Notes under the pieces: model-generated
Told to the model about the DNA's origin: nothing
Seen by the model: the letters and a program-made list of their open reading frames with translations, nothing else
Databases searched by the model: none
Translations under genes and position numbers: made by a program
Assembly (NCBI GenBank): GCA_963576565.1
Contig: OY755039.1
Span: 26,674,602 to 26,738,601, forward strand
Direction of reading: 5' to 3'
Source of the DNA: Aspidapion aeneum
Taxonomy: Eukaryota; Arthropoda; Insecta; Coleoptera; Brentidae
DNA length: 64,000 nucleotides
Shown: positions 1 through 14,600 of the stretch, one piece after another
Numbering within the stretch: position 1 is the stretch's first letter
Layout: the number at the start of each line of letters is the position of its first letter

Positions 1-942
1 GATAAAATAAAAATTAAATTAGAATTTTATATTTTTCGGATTTAATTTTTATTTTATCATTCCATGTAAAATTTAAAAATTTTAAAGCAAATATCTTAAA
101 AACTAATCTATGGATTTTCAAAATTTTTACATGGTTATAAAGATATTCAAGAGAGCTTCAAAACAAGGTACCACTAGACCCACTTTCCCTATTCAAAATA
201 TAGGGGTAAAGTATACCCCTCGAAGATGGTGCGTGCCACAAAAATTTCAAGATAGCCAAAGAGTGTCCCTCTCGCAAACAAAATCGACGTGTTCGAGCGT
301 TTCTCCAAATTCGCACGAAAAATACCCAAAAACACCTCTGTTACCTTTTAGTAAAAGCACCCTGTATATTATATTAAATCTTAGTTGCAAACTTATTTGT
401 TTAACATGAAAAAATATATATTTATTTGCTATACCCAGTATAAAGTCAAAACATCGAATTACCATTTTGAACATAAAGTTGTATAGGTGACTAATCATAC
501 TTTGTTATTTTTACACTATCAGGCTCAATGTCATGCTTTTTAGCTTTATTATAATTTTAATTTTCTTTTGTAATTACCAATATTTTTGCAGTTTTGATGT
601 GGCTTTAGTTTCTGATTTGGATGAGTATTTATTTAATGTGAAAAGACTTTTATTTGATGTGTTATTATATTGAAAGCGTGTTTATGAAGATGTTGTTTTC
701 TATTAATAAGGACGCGTTTGTTCTTGTTTTCAAGTTGCTTTCTCTCAAATTATTTTTCTAAATACTTATTCGAGTGTTCTTGTCTTCTAGAAGCATGTCG
801 GCCATTGCCCACCATGGAAGTCTGTTCCATTGTCTAAATAACCTTTACAAAAATCTATAGAGTTCCTTAGAAGAAGTACTTTATTTTGCGATTTATTAAG
901 AATGTAAAAAGGATTTTGTAAATTGTTTCCTGTTTTTTTTAG
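1..942 (+). other. upstream ds intron sequence, nothing recognised
   Basis: AT-rich DNA before the first visible ds exon. A TTTTTGCAG at about 590 looks like an acceptor, but the frame behind it stops quickly and has no cadherin motif. Confidence 0.5.
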
Positions 943-1130
943 GTTAAATATAAGTGCAACTGACGGAGGAAATCTTAAATCTTTTAAAGACGCTGAAGTC
1001 TTCATAAGTGTTATCGATTCTACCCAGAAACCACCAATGTTCGAACAACCTCGATATGCATTTTCCGTTATGGAAAATGTAAGGATTGGCCACATCGTTG
1101 GACATGTCAAGGCAACTGTTGTTGATAATG
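943..1130 (+). CDS. ds: ds exon: end of one cadherin repeat, start of the next
   Basis: A T-rich acceptor ends in TTTTTTTTAG at 942 and the donor is G|GTGAGT at 1131. The frame gives the end of a repeat (SATDGG, then VFISVID), a degenerate linker with TQKPPMF instead of NDNxP, and the next repeat start (RYAFSVMEN). The exon starts with the last base of a split codon and ends with the first base of another, which the exon at 33124 completes. The next exon is 32 kb away. The reverse-strand open frames over this exon are shadows. Confidence 0.85.
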
Positions 1131-4100
1131 GTGAGTTTGATAATAGTGGGTATTCTAATTTTTACCTTCCTAGCCCGCATAGTAATGGCTAGAGAAGATA
1201 TTATTTTCGAGGAATTTTTTTTTTTGAGATAACGCCAAAAATGTGTTATTTGGATGTATTTTGACCTATCCTAGCAATATCGTCGTGATGTCTGTATGTA
1301 TGTATATTATTTCTGTCCGTAACACGATAGCTCCTAAACCGCTAAACCGATTTTCATAATACACTGTTTTCGGAATATAGTAGTCTATATTTTGCTCAAT
1401 AATTCGTGTTATAACCAAAAAGTTCGTAGGAGCCTTAGGTTCTGAGATATTTACAAAAAACTGTTTTCAAGGCTAATATATTATCATGACTTCACTTGAA
1501 GTGTGATAATAGGCTGGCTAGTAAGGTGTTAGATCCATCATGGATCCATTTATTTAATTTAGCCGTTGATGACAAACACTTTGTCATTTTGACACAATAC
1601 GATTATAATGGGAGTTCTTTACCGCAAACGTTCTGAAACACAAGACCCTCCGATTTAACAGGCTCGTCAAGATTTTATTAAAAATTTAAAATGTTGAGAT
1701 ATTTCGAGGCAAAAGGTTCAAAACTACTTAACCGATTTTAATACCATCAAATGGTACAAGTAATAAATAGTAATATTTCAACGCGTGATACAGGAGGCAT
1801 GAGCGTAGTCAGGGTGGGGCAGGGTGGGCCAATTGCCCCACCCTGACTTGTCACCTGCCCCATCCTGGCCTTAGTTAAGTAAAAAAGCATTTATACTATT
1901 TTTCAATAAATATCTGTACATTTTTTTGCTTCTTTGCCCCACCCTCAGCGAGACCCTGAGTACGCCGATGACAGGAGGTTAAAATATGAAATAAACATTA
2001 TATACCATGGGGCTTAATACTCTCCTGTTTTCAAGATATATGATTTGTAAAGCTAGGGTAGTAGTGAAAAAGGGATTTGTAAAAAAGAAAATCTCCCACA
2101 GTCAAATAATTTTTTACCAATTATGATCGAAAAATAAGTATATACTTGTATGTATAGTGATACAGTTTTTTTTTAATTAGAATGACAAGTTTTGGAGATA
2201 TAGACTGTAAAAATAACTTTCAAAAATTGCTTAAATATATTAATTACCTCAAATCTATGATTTTTGCCTACATAAATTTTATTCTCTTTTTAATAACAAA
2301 AAACATAAACAATATTTTTTAACTTTTTAGGTACCAAAAGAAAAGGAATAATTTTTTTATCAATCTTCATCTCTTATTATTATTGCTCTTGTTATCGTAC
2401 ACGATTTAGTCAAATTTCATAGTTTAGTTGCCTTTTTTAAACAACAACAAGAACAAGTTACAACCAAGAAAGTTAAAAAAATTTCAACTTTGATCCTCTG
2501 AATGTCGTTAACCAAATAGGTTTTGTTCATATACTATAAGAACTTTTTTTATTATTTTGGTCTCGTCTGTCACTTAATAAAATATAACCATTTATACCGT
2601 TTACATCGTGCATCATGTATAAGAAATTTTATAAACCAAGAAATGATGCTCTATAGCCCTGTTATATTTGGTAAAAAAAACCTCAAACCCCTAAAAAATA
2701 GACACAATAGACAATTATTTTTTATTCCTGCGACATATTCCCACATATTTTTTGCTAAAATCCCTCTTGAGCTTGTCAGCCGCATATAACTAAAATATGG
2801 CGATCCAGAAAACATGCCCAAAAACAAGTCGCTGGTGTTGTCATAAATTCTACTTATTTTTAACCGAGTCTTGCAAGTAATTGATGCTTGTTGATGTCAA
2901 AAACAATTTTTAATTATAAATATTTAAAAACTTATAAATGGCAAAAATACCATTTATATTCAAATCCCGTTTTGTTACAATACTAAAAGTCTGTATGTCA
3001 AAACGGAAAACCCCTAATTAAATATCATAAAACCGTGCGTTGGTAATAAAAAGGTTTTTAAACAATGGATGAAAAAAAATAAAATTTTAATATTCTCTTT
3101 TTCGGCCTACTCGAGTTTCCACAGAGCTCTTATTAGCATTTTAGGTAAACCGATTGGGGGACTGTTCTCTCTGCTAAAGCAATGACAGCATCAGTAGACA
3201 GCATAAAGAAAACCACCAGACTATACCGCAAAAAGAAATACGCACATACACAAAGGGCGAAAAATAAAACAAAAAGTCTGCAGAAAAAATAAAAAATAAA
3301 AATAAACAACAAGCAACGCAGGCTGAAAGAGGAGCAATTATTTTGGAAACGACAATATGTAAAAGCGAATTTTTTTTAAAAAGATTTTTTTGCGAGGTCT
3401 GCAAAATTGGTTCCATTATCGCTTAAAAAAAGATCATGGTCACTCATAACTGAGCATTTTATTAATCAAGGCCAATGCAATAAAAGGTTGTATATATTTA
3501 AACCTTTTTCTGGATTTTGATGTCCATTTATTAAGAAATATTTGGCAAAAATTGGCTTACATAATTTCGGAATCGTCCGTCGGGTGTATTGATAAAAATA
3601 TAAATTTTGGATATTTAAAAATGGCAATACCTGACATACCAAAAAACGATACGTCTAATCTATGATACTGACTTTTTCTTAAAGCAAAATATTGTTTTTG
3701 TAAGAAATTTTAAAAGCTCTCAATTCTAGCAGGCGCGGATCTACAGGAGGGGAAAAAGGGGACATTTCCCTGCCCAAATCTCAAACTATATTTAGTTTTG
3801 ACACACAGAATACATTTCCTGGTCACTAGGCATAATAGTTTTATGCTATATTTATTACGATATTTCCCCTTCCAAATAAAGTTCCTAGATCCGCCCCTGG
3901 TTCTAGGACCACCTTTGCAATAATCTATTTTAATTTGACACAAGTCGTCTATAAAAAGTCAAAGTTTGAATAGAATTAAACTCCCTTAAATAAAATTTCG
4001 AAAAGAACGTCAAAAGTTCAACATTTTTTAGTACATTAATTTTTTCCGGGCTGTAAAAGCCATTGATCTCACGTAGTCAGTAAAATATGACATGCACTGG

Positions 4101-6593
4101 GTTGATTAAATGAGAATTATTAATAGTGCTTGCAAACGAGTTAGGTACTGTTCTAAAAATACCTAACGCTACCTAACGCTCAAGGAGGGGAGGAGGAGTT
4201 TGGCCATGCGTTACACGAATATTTTTTTAAATATTTATTCTTAAAAATGTATTCCAAAGGGGGGAGGGGAGAACCTGAATATTTGCGGTATATAACTTAA
4301 TATACAGATTGAATAGCAAATATATATAGTGAAGCAACAACATCAATCAATCCGCATAAGAAGAGGTCAGACAGGGTAACACAATATCCCCTAAACTATT
4401 TAACCAGGCCATAGAAGAAAAGCTTAGATTGGGAAGAAATAGGCTGATAATAGCACCTTAATAACAGACAAGAAAGAAGAACTGCTAAAAATGCTGGAAG
4501 AACCGGATACAGTAGCTAAAATTATATAGTTCAGGCAAGATTCGGGAAAATCCACTTTCTAGAAGCATTTTATATTACTTCTTGGCAAATGGGCAATTCC
4601 CAAAAACAGGACAGGAAAATTCCCTTTTTAAAAATGTGCAACTCGGTGGGGTTTGACTTATAGCAAACTCTTCAGCGACGTCCGTCAATGGGGGTGATTT
4701 CAACAAACCATTAAAAAAAACATGTTTTTCATACGTTTTATTCAATTTTCCTAAAAACCAAGCTCTTTATCAAAACATGTGCTCTATACTTCGTCATAGC
4801 CAATAAAATTTCCTTTCGAACGATGTATAACAAAGTGGAAGTTATTTTATATTTACCGCTCCAGTGGTGTTCTTAATTTAAACAAATTATTTAAGATCAA
4901 TCCAAACTAATCAATTTTGTGTCTTATTAGCGTTTCGGTGGATAATAAAGAGCGGCGGATAAAAGGTCGAAAGTACAAAAGGTCCAAAGTACAAAAGGTC
5001 GAAAAAATAAGGTCGAAAGTACAAAAGGTCGAAAATACAAAAGGTCGAAAGTAAAAAGATCAAAAAACAAAAGGTCGAAAGTTCAAAAGGTCGATAGTAC
5101 AAAAGGTCGAAAGTACAAAAGATCCAAAGTACGAAAGATCGAAAGTACGGCCGCGGGTCTACATCGACTGGACAGGTTAATTCGACTTGATATGGTAAAT
5201 TTGTATTTTTAATATTTTGTTTTGTCGATTTTTTTTCGACCTTTTGTACTTTCGACCTTTTATGGCTTCGGCGGCGGGCCCGATAATAAAATGTCCTTTT
5301 AAACAGTGTGTAACAAAATGTGAACCATAGTATAGAAAACTCTTCAGGCGCGTTCGTAAATTGCAAAAATTACCAAAAAATATTATTTTTGTTACGGGTT
5401 TCATTCAATTTCCATCAAAATCTCAATTTGAAATAAAATATCAAACTCTTCCTAACAGGTTGACAGATTGGTTGTTGATCCCAATGAGTACCTAATTATG
5501 ATTATGCCCCCCCCCCCCCCCGCCAAACCGTTGCATAAGATTCACCACTTTATTTTTAGTTCCATATGCTTAAAAAAATAACCAAAAACACCTGTGTCAA
5601 AGTTACTACTGTTACTTTCTGCGCAAAAATATTGCTTAGGGGGGGCCATGGCCCCTATGCCCCTTCCCCTTATAACCACCGGTGTTTTTTTGCTTTAAAG
5701 AACTTATTTAGATAAATCAAAATATCTAATCTAATCAAAAAATAGTTTATTTTAATTTGGAAACATTTTATTTTAGTAGGTATAAATTACGAACCTTTTT
5801 GAAGTATTTATCATAACATTAACCTCACTTTGTAATATATCATTTAAAAAGAAATTGTCTTATCCTCAATAAAGAATAAAGGCACATTTTTTTTCTGAAA
5901 ATCTTAGAAAAGATATTTAAATATGCAAGAGAAACTGATTATTTCAGTTATTTTTGAAAATAAGTTTATATTAGTACGCCCCTGAAGCCTTAAATATGGC
6001 AACAACCCGACATTTTAATAAAGTTTTTAAAAGAAAATGTTATGTTTTACAATAAAGTATACCACATATTTTTTGCTAAAAAGTGTAGTTTTTGAAAAAA
6101 TTTTGAAAAGCTATAATAAACATGTTTTTTCTAAATAATCCCAATTTACGTACGCGACTGAAGAGCTACTTGCTTTTCCTAACCTTATTGACCAATACAT
6201 CGTTGGAAAGGGAATTTTATTCTCCACAAAAAACTGTTCTTTGCAATTTTTGATAAAAAGGTTAGTACTCGAGAAAATTAAATAAAACTGAAAAAAAAAA
6301 CAGGTTTTTGGGGGTTCGGGGGGGATATTCTCTGTCCCTGTCGATTTTTCGAGTTGGCAACAGAGATATTCGGATTCAGCGGGGTCAAATTAGGGGGAAA
6401 TGGTCTGTTGCCAAAAAGTAATATGATTAACTTCTAGACCGAAAACGGAAAGCCTTTTAAAATAATATGCTCTGACTAATAGGCTTAAGTACGAACTACA
6501 CTAAAATTAAAATCATAACAAGCACAAATATTACGATCAGAATAAATCAAAAGAAAATAAAACAAGTAAAGGAATAGTAAAGGAATAGTAAAG

Positions 6594-6660
<67 letters not shown>

Positions 6661-8543
6661 TGGGACAAATTATTAAACTAAAAAAAGAAAACCAAAGAGT
6701 TCGAATCAAGAGACGAGTAAGAGGTAAATTAAAGTATATATTAAAAAATAAAAAATATCCTCAGTACCTCAACACGAACGTGTATAACCAATGTATCCTT
6801 CCTGTACTTACCTATGGATCCCAGACCTGGACACTTATAAAATCAAACATGGATAAGGTAACAAAAGCCCAAAGATCAATGGAAAGACAAATGTTACATG
6901 TAAAGCTAACAGACAGAAAAAGGAATGAATGGATCATATAGGTCAGAGGAGAAGTAGCAAAATTAAAATGGAAATTTGCCGGTCATAATATCAGACAGAA
7001 TGATGGATGCACCAAATGTATTGTAAACTGGAGACTTTGGGAAAATAAAAGAAGTAGGGAAAGACCCCAAATGAGATGGGCGGACGATTTAAAGAAACAC
7101 GCGGGAGGTAGATGGATGAACGCGGCGACCGATAGAAAAGAGTGGGAGATATTGGGGGAAGCCTATGTCCAAAGATGAATTAAGGAAGGCTTAATAGATA
7201 AAATTTAAGATGTTCCCTTATTTGACACTGACCGGTGGTATATCAAAAAATCATGAACAAAGCGTCTGTGCGTCTGCTCTGGCAGCCTATGCTACAAACA
7301 TTGTGCCAACCATGTTTGTGGGTGTGGTCCAAGAGTGCACAGCTGCACTACAGAATATGGCTAAATGATCTGCGAGCACATACGGTTCTAAGCCTTTTGG
7401 ATGTCCCAGGAATTTAAAGAATGGACGAACGTCCCGGGCAAAAGTGCAAGGCACCTCAGGATTTCTTGGGCTCACAATAGGGTAGATTAAGTTTACCCTA
7501 GCAGGTGAACGGGCGAGAAAGCGAAGGGAAATCACAAGGGCTGACGAAATTGACGCCCCTAGGCCTGGAATCGGCTCGTATCTTAAAAACATGTTCGCTG
7601 TATGGTTTAAAATAAGTATTTCCAATCTTAAGCTGTACGTGGTCGGGTCGCAGTCGGTAAGAATTTCAAACTCGTTCGTATGGTCGTCAATTATAGCCGG
7701 AGAAAATCCTGAAATATATCGGGATGGGCTCCAATTATGCGCATATTTCACTAAAATATTATTTACCGGCATATATTTCTCACCAGCACGCCGCACTTCG
7801 CTTCTTTAAATATTCAATTCAAAAGACACGTTTCTGAAAGGGACGGAAGTTAAAAACGACAATAAGAAACAAGTTGAATAGTATGTAATTAGGTGCCAAC
7901 TATACCAGCTTATTATAGTTTGCTTACAAGTTGATTATTGGCAGAAAAAAAGAAAATATGAAATTTAGCTGTAACCTAGTGAAAAGTTGATTTACTTTGG
8001 CGAAAAAGTTTTGCACTGCGATGCATAGTGATCTGGCTAGCGGTCAAAAGTCATTTTTACATTAATAAACAAAATTTTAAGGATTTGTTTGGTTTAGCTA
8101 GTTGTTTTCTTAGTCTTACTTTTTGCATACCTATTATAATTCTTATATCACTGGTCGGCATGAAAATCGGCCCCGACACCATTCTTGCCGATTCTTATGT
8201 AAAATAACCTCCTGAATCCAAATATGAACTCCGTTTTTCCCCATCACCCCCCATTTTCGGGAGAGACCTCCCTACCTATTTATACTGCTTTTCGATAGTT
8301 TGGTGGGACAAAAAGGACTTTTTTTGGCCTTAACGTCATTATTTCTGAGAGACTGGAGAGTTTAGTGTTCTCAAACATTAATATTTATAGCAAGGTGGTA
8401 AGCCATTTGCATAAATGGTAAATAGATATTGTCGATTTTACCGCTCTATATGCATTTTCTAATTATTTTTATAAAATTTTAGCTGCCAGCAGTTTAACGG
8501 TAAAGGTAATAAACGTTATAGCAAATATAAAGCAACATATTAG

Positions 8544-8607
<64 letters not shown>

Positions 8608-11600
8608 GAAACCACTGGCGTATACAAAAATCGCCTTGGAGGGGCTTGGAAATTTTTTCCACTTTTATTTATTAACATATTAAAAAGTAGGAAAATAAAT
8701 AGTTTTAACATAATCTAATTTTAGATTCTTGGGGCTTTTTTTCGCCCTGAATCAAAAAGAAAAACGATAAACTTATTAGCCCACAAGATAATATTTATTT
8801 GCCGCCTTTGCACATCAAACTTGGATTGATCAAACAGTTTGTAAAAGCACTGGACAAAACAGGCGACGCATTCATATTTTTGAAAATTAAATTTCCTCGT
8901 CTGAGTGAGGCTAAAATCAAGGAAGGTGTTTCAAGATTCGACGTTTATTGAACACCTGAATCAAAAAGAAAAACGAGCTTGGTTTGCATTCCAAAACGTG
9001 TGGAAGAACTTTTTGGGTAACCATAAAAGTGATGATTATGTCGCTTAGGTCGATGAATTGCCCTTAGTGTACAAGGCTATGGGATGTAACATGTCCCTTA
9101 AAGTGCACTTCCTTCTCTCGCATCTGGACTTCTTTCCTGAAAATTTAGGAGGAGTCTCGGATGAATACGGGGAACGGTTTCATCAAGACATCGCTAAGTT
9201 GGAAAAGCGGTTTTCAGGGAAGTGAAATGCAAGCATGTTGGCGGAGTAGTGCTGGTTTTTGAAACGAGAGATTTGTACCTTAGGGTATAAAAGGAAATCA
9301 AGCACCAAGTGAAGGTACGCAAGTTCTTATTTATCAGTGGCGCACCCAGAAATATGTCTTGGGGGGCCCGACGCCTCTATAGCCTCATGTTTTTTTTATG
9401 AAACATGTGGAATAAATGTAAAAAAATCTAAGGCTGGGTGCGGCCATGTATTTATTATTGTTTGAAACTAAAATAACTCTCTTTATACTTAAAAATTTAA
9501 ATTTATGTCGATAATATTATAATTATTGCTGCTCCCTCAAAAATGGTGGGTGATAAAAGAAAACGCAAGCTATATTTGGATTCAGGGCGTCGGTCGTCTT
9601 ACATAAGAATCAGCGGAAATAATGCCAGGGCTCAATAATTTTTTTTGCAGACCAGTGTATTTATACTGCGCAAGTGCAAACACTTAGGGAATATGACATA
9701 TTCCAAACGCCAAATATTTGCAATATCAATGAAATTGCATTTCAGTTTTTTGTTTAGGAAGCTAACTAACTGTAAATAAAAAACCAATTCAGCCTTATAA
9801 AATTTTTAAAGTTAATATTTTGTTTTGTGTTAAATGTATTTGTTCAAAATAATATATAAGAATACACATTAGTATATCAAAGTAAAAAACATTTCGTTGT
9901 CAATTATTTCTGATACTTACAACTTATAGAAAATATACACTGAAAACAATTTTTTTTTTTAAGGGAAATATCAAAATTAAATGTTTATACATTAATTAAA
10001 TAAGAATTAAGGCTAAAGCTTCAGGGTCCAGAATTAAGTATTTTTTTGACAAAATATGTCCGCAAACGCAAATAATGCATACTATTTTTTTTTATAAACA
10101 TGTGATCAAAGCGCGGCCAACTATGATAAATTTTGGAAAGAAACAACATGCGATAATAATATAATGTTGCATTAGCGATTTTTATCTGCTACACATTTTT
10201 TAGAAAAGAAGTACTGTGAGAAGCGATTAAGATTTTTTTATATTTTTTAATTTAATATGGTTGCTATAGCTATGCAACTTAAGGTATAAGTTAAAACGAT
10301 TGAAGGTGAAAATATAATTTTTATTTATGTTTTTATTTTATTTTTATTGTTACCAAGTGTATCTAGCGGAATTTGCTGAGCACTAATATGCCGTAACGGA
10401 CAAAATTTGTGTCTGGCGAATGAATTTTGTCTGTGTTCGTCATAATGATGTCACCAGTAAATCCAGTAAGAAATGCTTGGTGGTAATAATAACCAAACAA
10501 GTTTCGTGGCTAATCGGGCAAAAAGGAGTTTTTTTGTTTCCCTTATATTTTTCCGTGGGTAGCCTGAAAGCTAAACCTCACGGGGGTCCAAGATCTAATG
10601 GACACCTAATAAGTGTTGACAGTTAACCGTTTCGTCCTTATGGGACTCCTCAGAACACTGCTGGTCGATGTGACAAATCTTGCGATGTTAATCAGACGGT
10701 TTTGTCTCTAATTAAATGTAATTAGTGAGCGAACTATAGCAAAAGGCGCCATCTACCGAGATACGAGAAAAACAAAAAACCAAAAGCAGGCGAAAGAAAA
10801 CACTGCTATACAATATCGATCAATGAAAAGATCGAATGCAAATAAAAGAAAACAACTATAGTCCGTGACCTACGACAGCTCTTTGTCTTTCAGGCCGGAT
10901 CAACACAGATTGCATTTTTACCCGTCTTCAAGACAGTGAGCGTCAATCAACGGAATTTTTAAGCCAAATAATACTAACAAACGTGGAATTTCGTACCCGT
11001 GAATTTAAAAATCAAAAAAGTTTCGTGGCTAATCGGGCAAAAAAGAGTTTTTTTGTTTCCCTTATATTTTTCCGTGGGTAGCCTGAAAGCTAAACCTCAA
11101 GGGGGTCCATGATCTAATGGACACCTAATAAGTGTTGACAGTTAACCGTTTCGTCCTTATGGGACTCCTCAGAACACTGCTGGTCGATGTGACAAATCTT
11201 GCGAAGTTAATCAGACGGTTTTGTCTCTAATTAAATGTAATTAGTGAGCGAACTATAGCAAGAGGCGCCATCTACCGAGATACGAGAAAAACAAAAAAAC
11301 CAAAAGCAGGCGAAAGAAAACACTGCTATACAATATCGATCAATGAAAAGATCGAATGCTAATAAAAGAAAACAACTATAGTCCGTGACCTACGACAGCT
11401 CTTTGTCTTTCAGGCCGGATCAACACAGATTGCATTTTTACCCGTCTTCAAGACAGTGAGCGTCAATCAACGGAATTTTTAAGCCAAATAATACTAACAA
11501 ACGTGGAATTTCGTACCCGTGAATTTAAAAATCAAACAAGTTTCGTGGCTAATCGGGCAAAAAGGAGTTTTTTTGTTTCCCTTATATTTTTCCGTGAGTA

Positions 11601-14600
11601 GCCTGAAAGCTAAACCTCACGGGGGTCCAAGATCTAATGGACACCTAATAAGTGTTGACAGTTAACCGTTTCGTCCTTATGGGACTCCTCAGAACACTGC
11701 TGGTCGATGTGACAAATCTTGCGAAGTTAATCAGACGGTTTTGTCTCTAATTAAATGTAATTAGTGGGTGAACTATAGCAAGAGGCGCCATCTACCGAGA
11801 TACGAGAAAAACAGAAAAACCAAAAGCAGACGAAAGAAAATACTGCTATACAATATCGATCAATGAAAAGATCGAATGCAAATAAAAGAAAACAACTATA
11901 GTCCGTGACCTACGACAGCTCTTTGTCTTTCAGGCCGGATCAACACAGATTGCATTTTTACCCGTCTTCAAGACAGTGAGCGTCAATCAACGGAATTTTT
12001 AAGCCAAATAATACTAACAAACGTGGAATTTCGTACCCGTGAATTTAAAAATCAAACAAGTTTCGTGGCTAATCGGGCAAAAAGGAGTTTTTTTGTTTCC
12101 CTTATATTTTTCCGTGGGTAGCCAGAAAGCTAAACCTCACGGGGGTCCAAGATCTAATGGACACCTAATAAGTGTTGACAGTTAACCGTTTCGTCCTTAT
12201 GGGACTCCTCAGAACACTGCTGGTCGATGTGACAAATCTTGCGAAGTTAATCAGACGGTTTTGTCTCTAATTAAATGTAATTAGTGAGCGAACTATAGCA
12301 AGAGGCGCCATCTACCGAGATACGAGAAAAACAAAAAAACCAAAAGCAGGCGAAAGAAAATACTGCTATACAATATCGATCAATGAAAAGATCGAATGCA
12401 AATAAAAGAAAACAACTATAGTCCGTGACCTACGACAGCTCTTTGTCTTTCAGGCCGGATCAACACAGATTGCATTTTTACCCGTCTTCAAGACAGTGAG
12501 CGTCAATCAACGGAATTTTTAAGCCAAATAATACTAACAAACGTGGAATTTCGTACCCGTGAATTTAAAAATCAAACAAGTTTCGTGGCTAATCGGGCAA
12601 AAAGGAGTTTTTTTGTTTCCCTTATATTTTTCCGTGGGTAGCCAGAAAGCTAAACCTCACGGGGGTCCAAGATCTAATGGACACCTAATAAGTGTTGTCA
12701 GTTAACCGTTTCGTCCTTATGGGACTCCTCAGAACACTGCTGGTCGATGTGACAAATCTTGCGAAGTTAATCAGACGGTTTTGTCTCTAATTAAATGTAA
12801 TTAGTGAGCGAACTATAGCAAGAGGCGCCATCTACCGAGATACGAGAAAAACAAAAAAACCAAAAGCAGGCGAAAGAAAACACTGCTATACAATATCGAT
12901 CAATGAAAAGATCGAATGCAAATAAAAGAAAACATTTATAGTCCGTGACCTACGACAGCTTTTTGTCTTTCAGGCCGGATCAACACAGATTGCATTTTTA
13001 CCTATCTTCAAGACAGTGAGCGTCAATCAACGGAATTTTTAAGCCAAATAATACTAACAAACGTGGAATTTCGTACCCGTGAATTTAAAAATCAAACAAG
13101 TTTCGTGGCTAATCGGGCAAAAAGGAGTTTTTTTGTTTCCCTTATATTTTTCCGTGGGTAGCCTGAAAGCTAAACCTCACGCGGGTCCAAGATCTAATGG
13201 ACACCTAATAAGTGTTGACAGTTAACCGTTTCGTCATTATGGGACTCCTCAGAACACTGCTGGTCGATGTGACAAATCTTGCGAAGTTAATCAGACGGTT
13301 TTGTCTCTAATTAAATGTAATTAGTGAGCGAACTATAGCAAGAGGCGCCATCTACCGAGATACGAGAAAAACAAAAAAAACCAAAAGCAGGCGAAAGAAA
13401 ACACTGCTATACAATATCGATCAATGAAAAGATCGAATGCAAATAAAAGAAAACAACTATAGTCCGTGACCTACGACAGCTCTTTGTCTTTCAGGCCGGA
13501 TCAACACAGATTGCATTTTTACCCTTTTTTGGTTTTTTTGTTTTTCTCGTATCTCGGTAGATGGCGCCTTGTTAGCTCCCGCTAAATTTCGCGGTTGTTT
13601 ATATATATTTTTAAAAACACACAACTGTATGAAAGGCAAAGCGCATTCAGCGTATTTGGACATGCGCACCAACAACCGGTGAGATCATTGTCAATCGCCA
13701 AGAGAAAAAGGCGTGTTAATTTCGGTCTCCAACTATTTTAAATATCTACACCTGAAAGTGCTCGATTTTTGTGTACTGAAGCATAGAACTGGAAACTTCA
13801 ACCCTTCAGCTACGTGGTGACATCATTAGATCCACTCGGGGGCCCCTGTGAACGAGGAGAACTTGAATGCAAAGGAGGTGAGTGCTTGTCTTTGATTACC
13901 GTTGTGTGGTTCCAACCATTTTACCTATGGACATTTTGATTGTTTCGTAAAATCATATCAATATATTTATGTTTGCTCGCGATATCATTAATTAATAATA
14001 TTTACAGTCCATTCATTGCCTTTAACGTTTTTCTATCCGTGGGCTAACATAAAAGTGTTCCTTTCGAGCCGAATTATTTTTAAATAATAAATCCATACGA
14101 CGGTAGTAATAAATTATTTGCAATAAGACGGCGGCCTTGAATTTTTTCGCAGCAGCGTCGTTGAAACGTCGACCGGAGAAAGTAGCCGGCGCAGTACGTG
14201 TTTTTGGTCCGCTGCCATGGTAACGGGTCTACTCCGCGTGGTGTAAACAAATCGAGTAGGAATCAAAACAAAACAAAACAAGAGTTCAGTGGTGTATCAT
14301 ATCATTTCGATATTTAAAACAATTTTTATCAATTGGCGATAAATTAGTGCATATTTTCGACAATTCGTCATTTTTCTATTTCAGAAGCATTAATTTAGCG
14401 TTAATTGTATATTTACCGACAATTTCGTCATTTCAAAGGTAAAATCATGTCTGTCAAAAAAGCCGTACAAAAACGCAAGGGTTTTTTATCTGCGATCACC
14501 GAGTGTTATGTGTTGTCGCAGACTGCGGAAAAAGATGAAAGAGCGAGAAACGAGTTTCAAGTGAGGTATGCCGATTTGGATGAAACCTTCGATAAATGCA

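Larger units (their letters stand above)
10494..13523 (-). repeat. tandem 520-bp retrozyme-like units, first orientation
   Basis: Six nearly identical units; the same landmark (TTTCGTGGCTAATCGGG) recurs at 10502, 11021, 11541, 12061, 12581 and 13101, so the period is 519-520. Units differ by only a few bases. Each carries one type I hammerhead ribozyme on the - strand. No long frame is conserved, so the unit is non-coding. Length, tandem form and ribozyme match hammerhead satellites and animal retrozymes such as the 500-bp family of cave crickets. The last unit breaks off inside TTTTTACCC and the orientation flips. Confidence 0.9.

Noticed and set aside
590..668. Possible ds exon after TTTTTGCAG at 590
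   Set aside because: The frame stops early and has no cadherin features; its phase does not lead into the exon at 943.
4911..5366. 151-codon frame on the - strand
   Set aside because: It translates a minisatellite into repeated Phe-Asp-Leu-Leu motifs; no protein family fits.
10420..10626. 68-codon frame at the left border of the ribozyme array, and the related frame at 21551-21781
   Set aside because: They cross the array border and stop within the unit; no unit-wide frame is conserved, so the repeat is non-coding.
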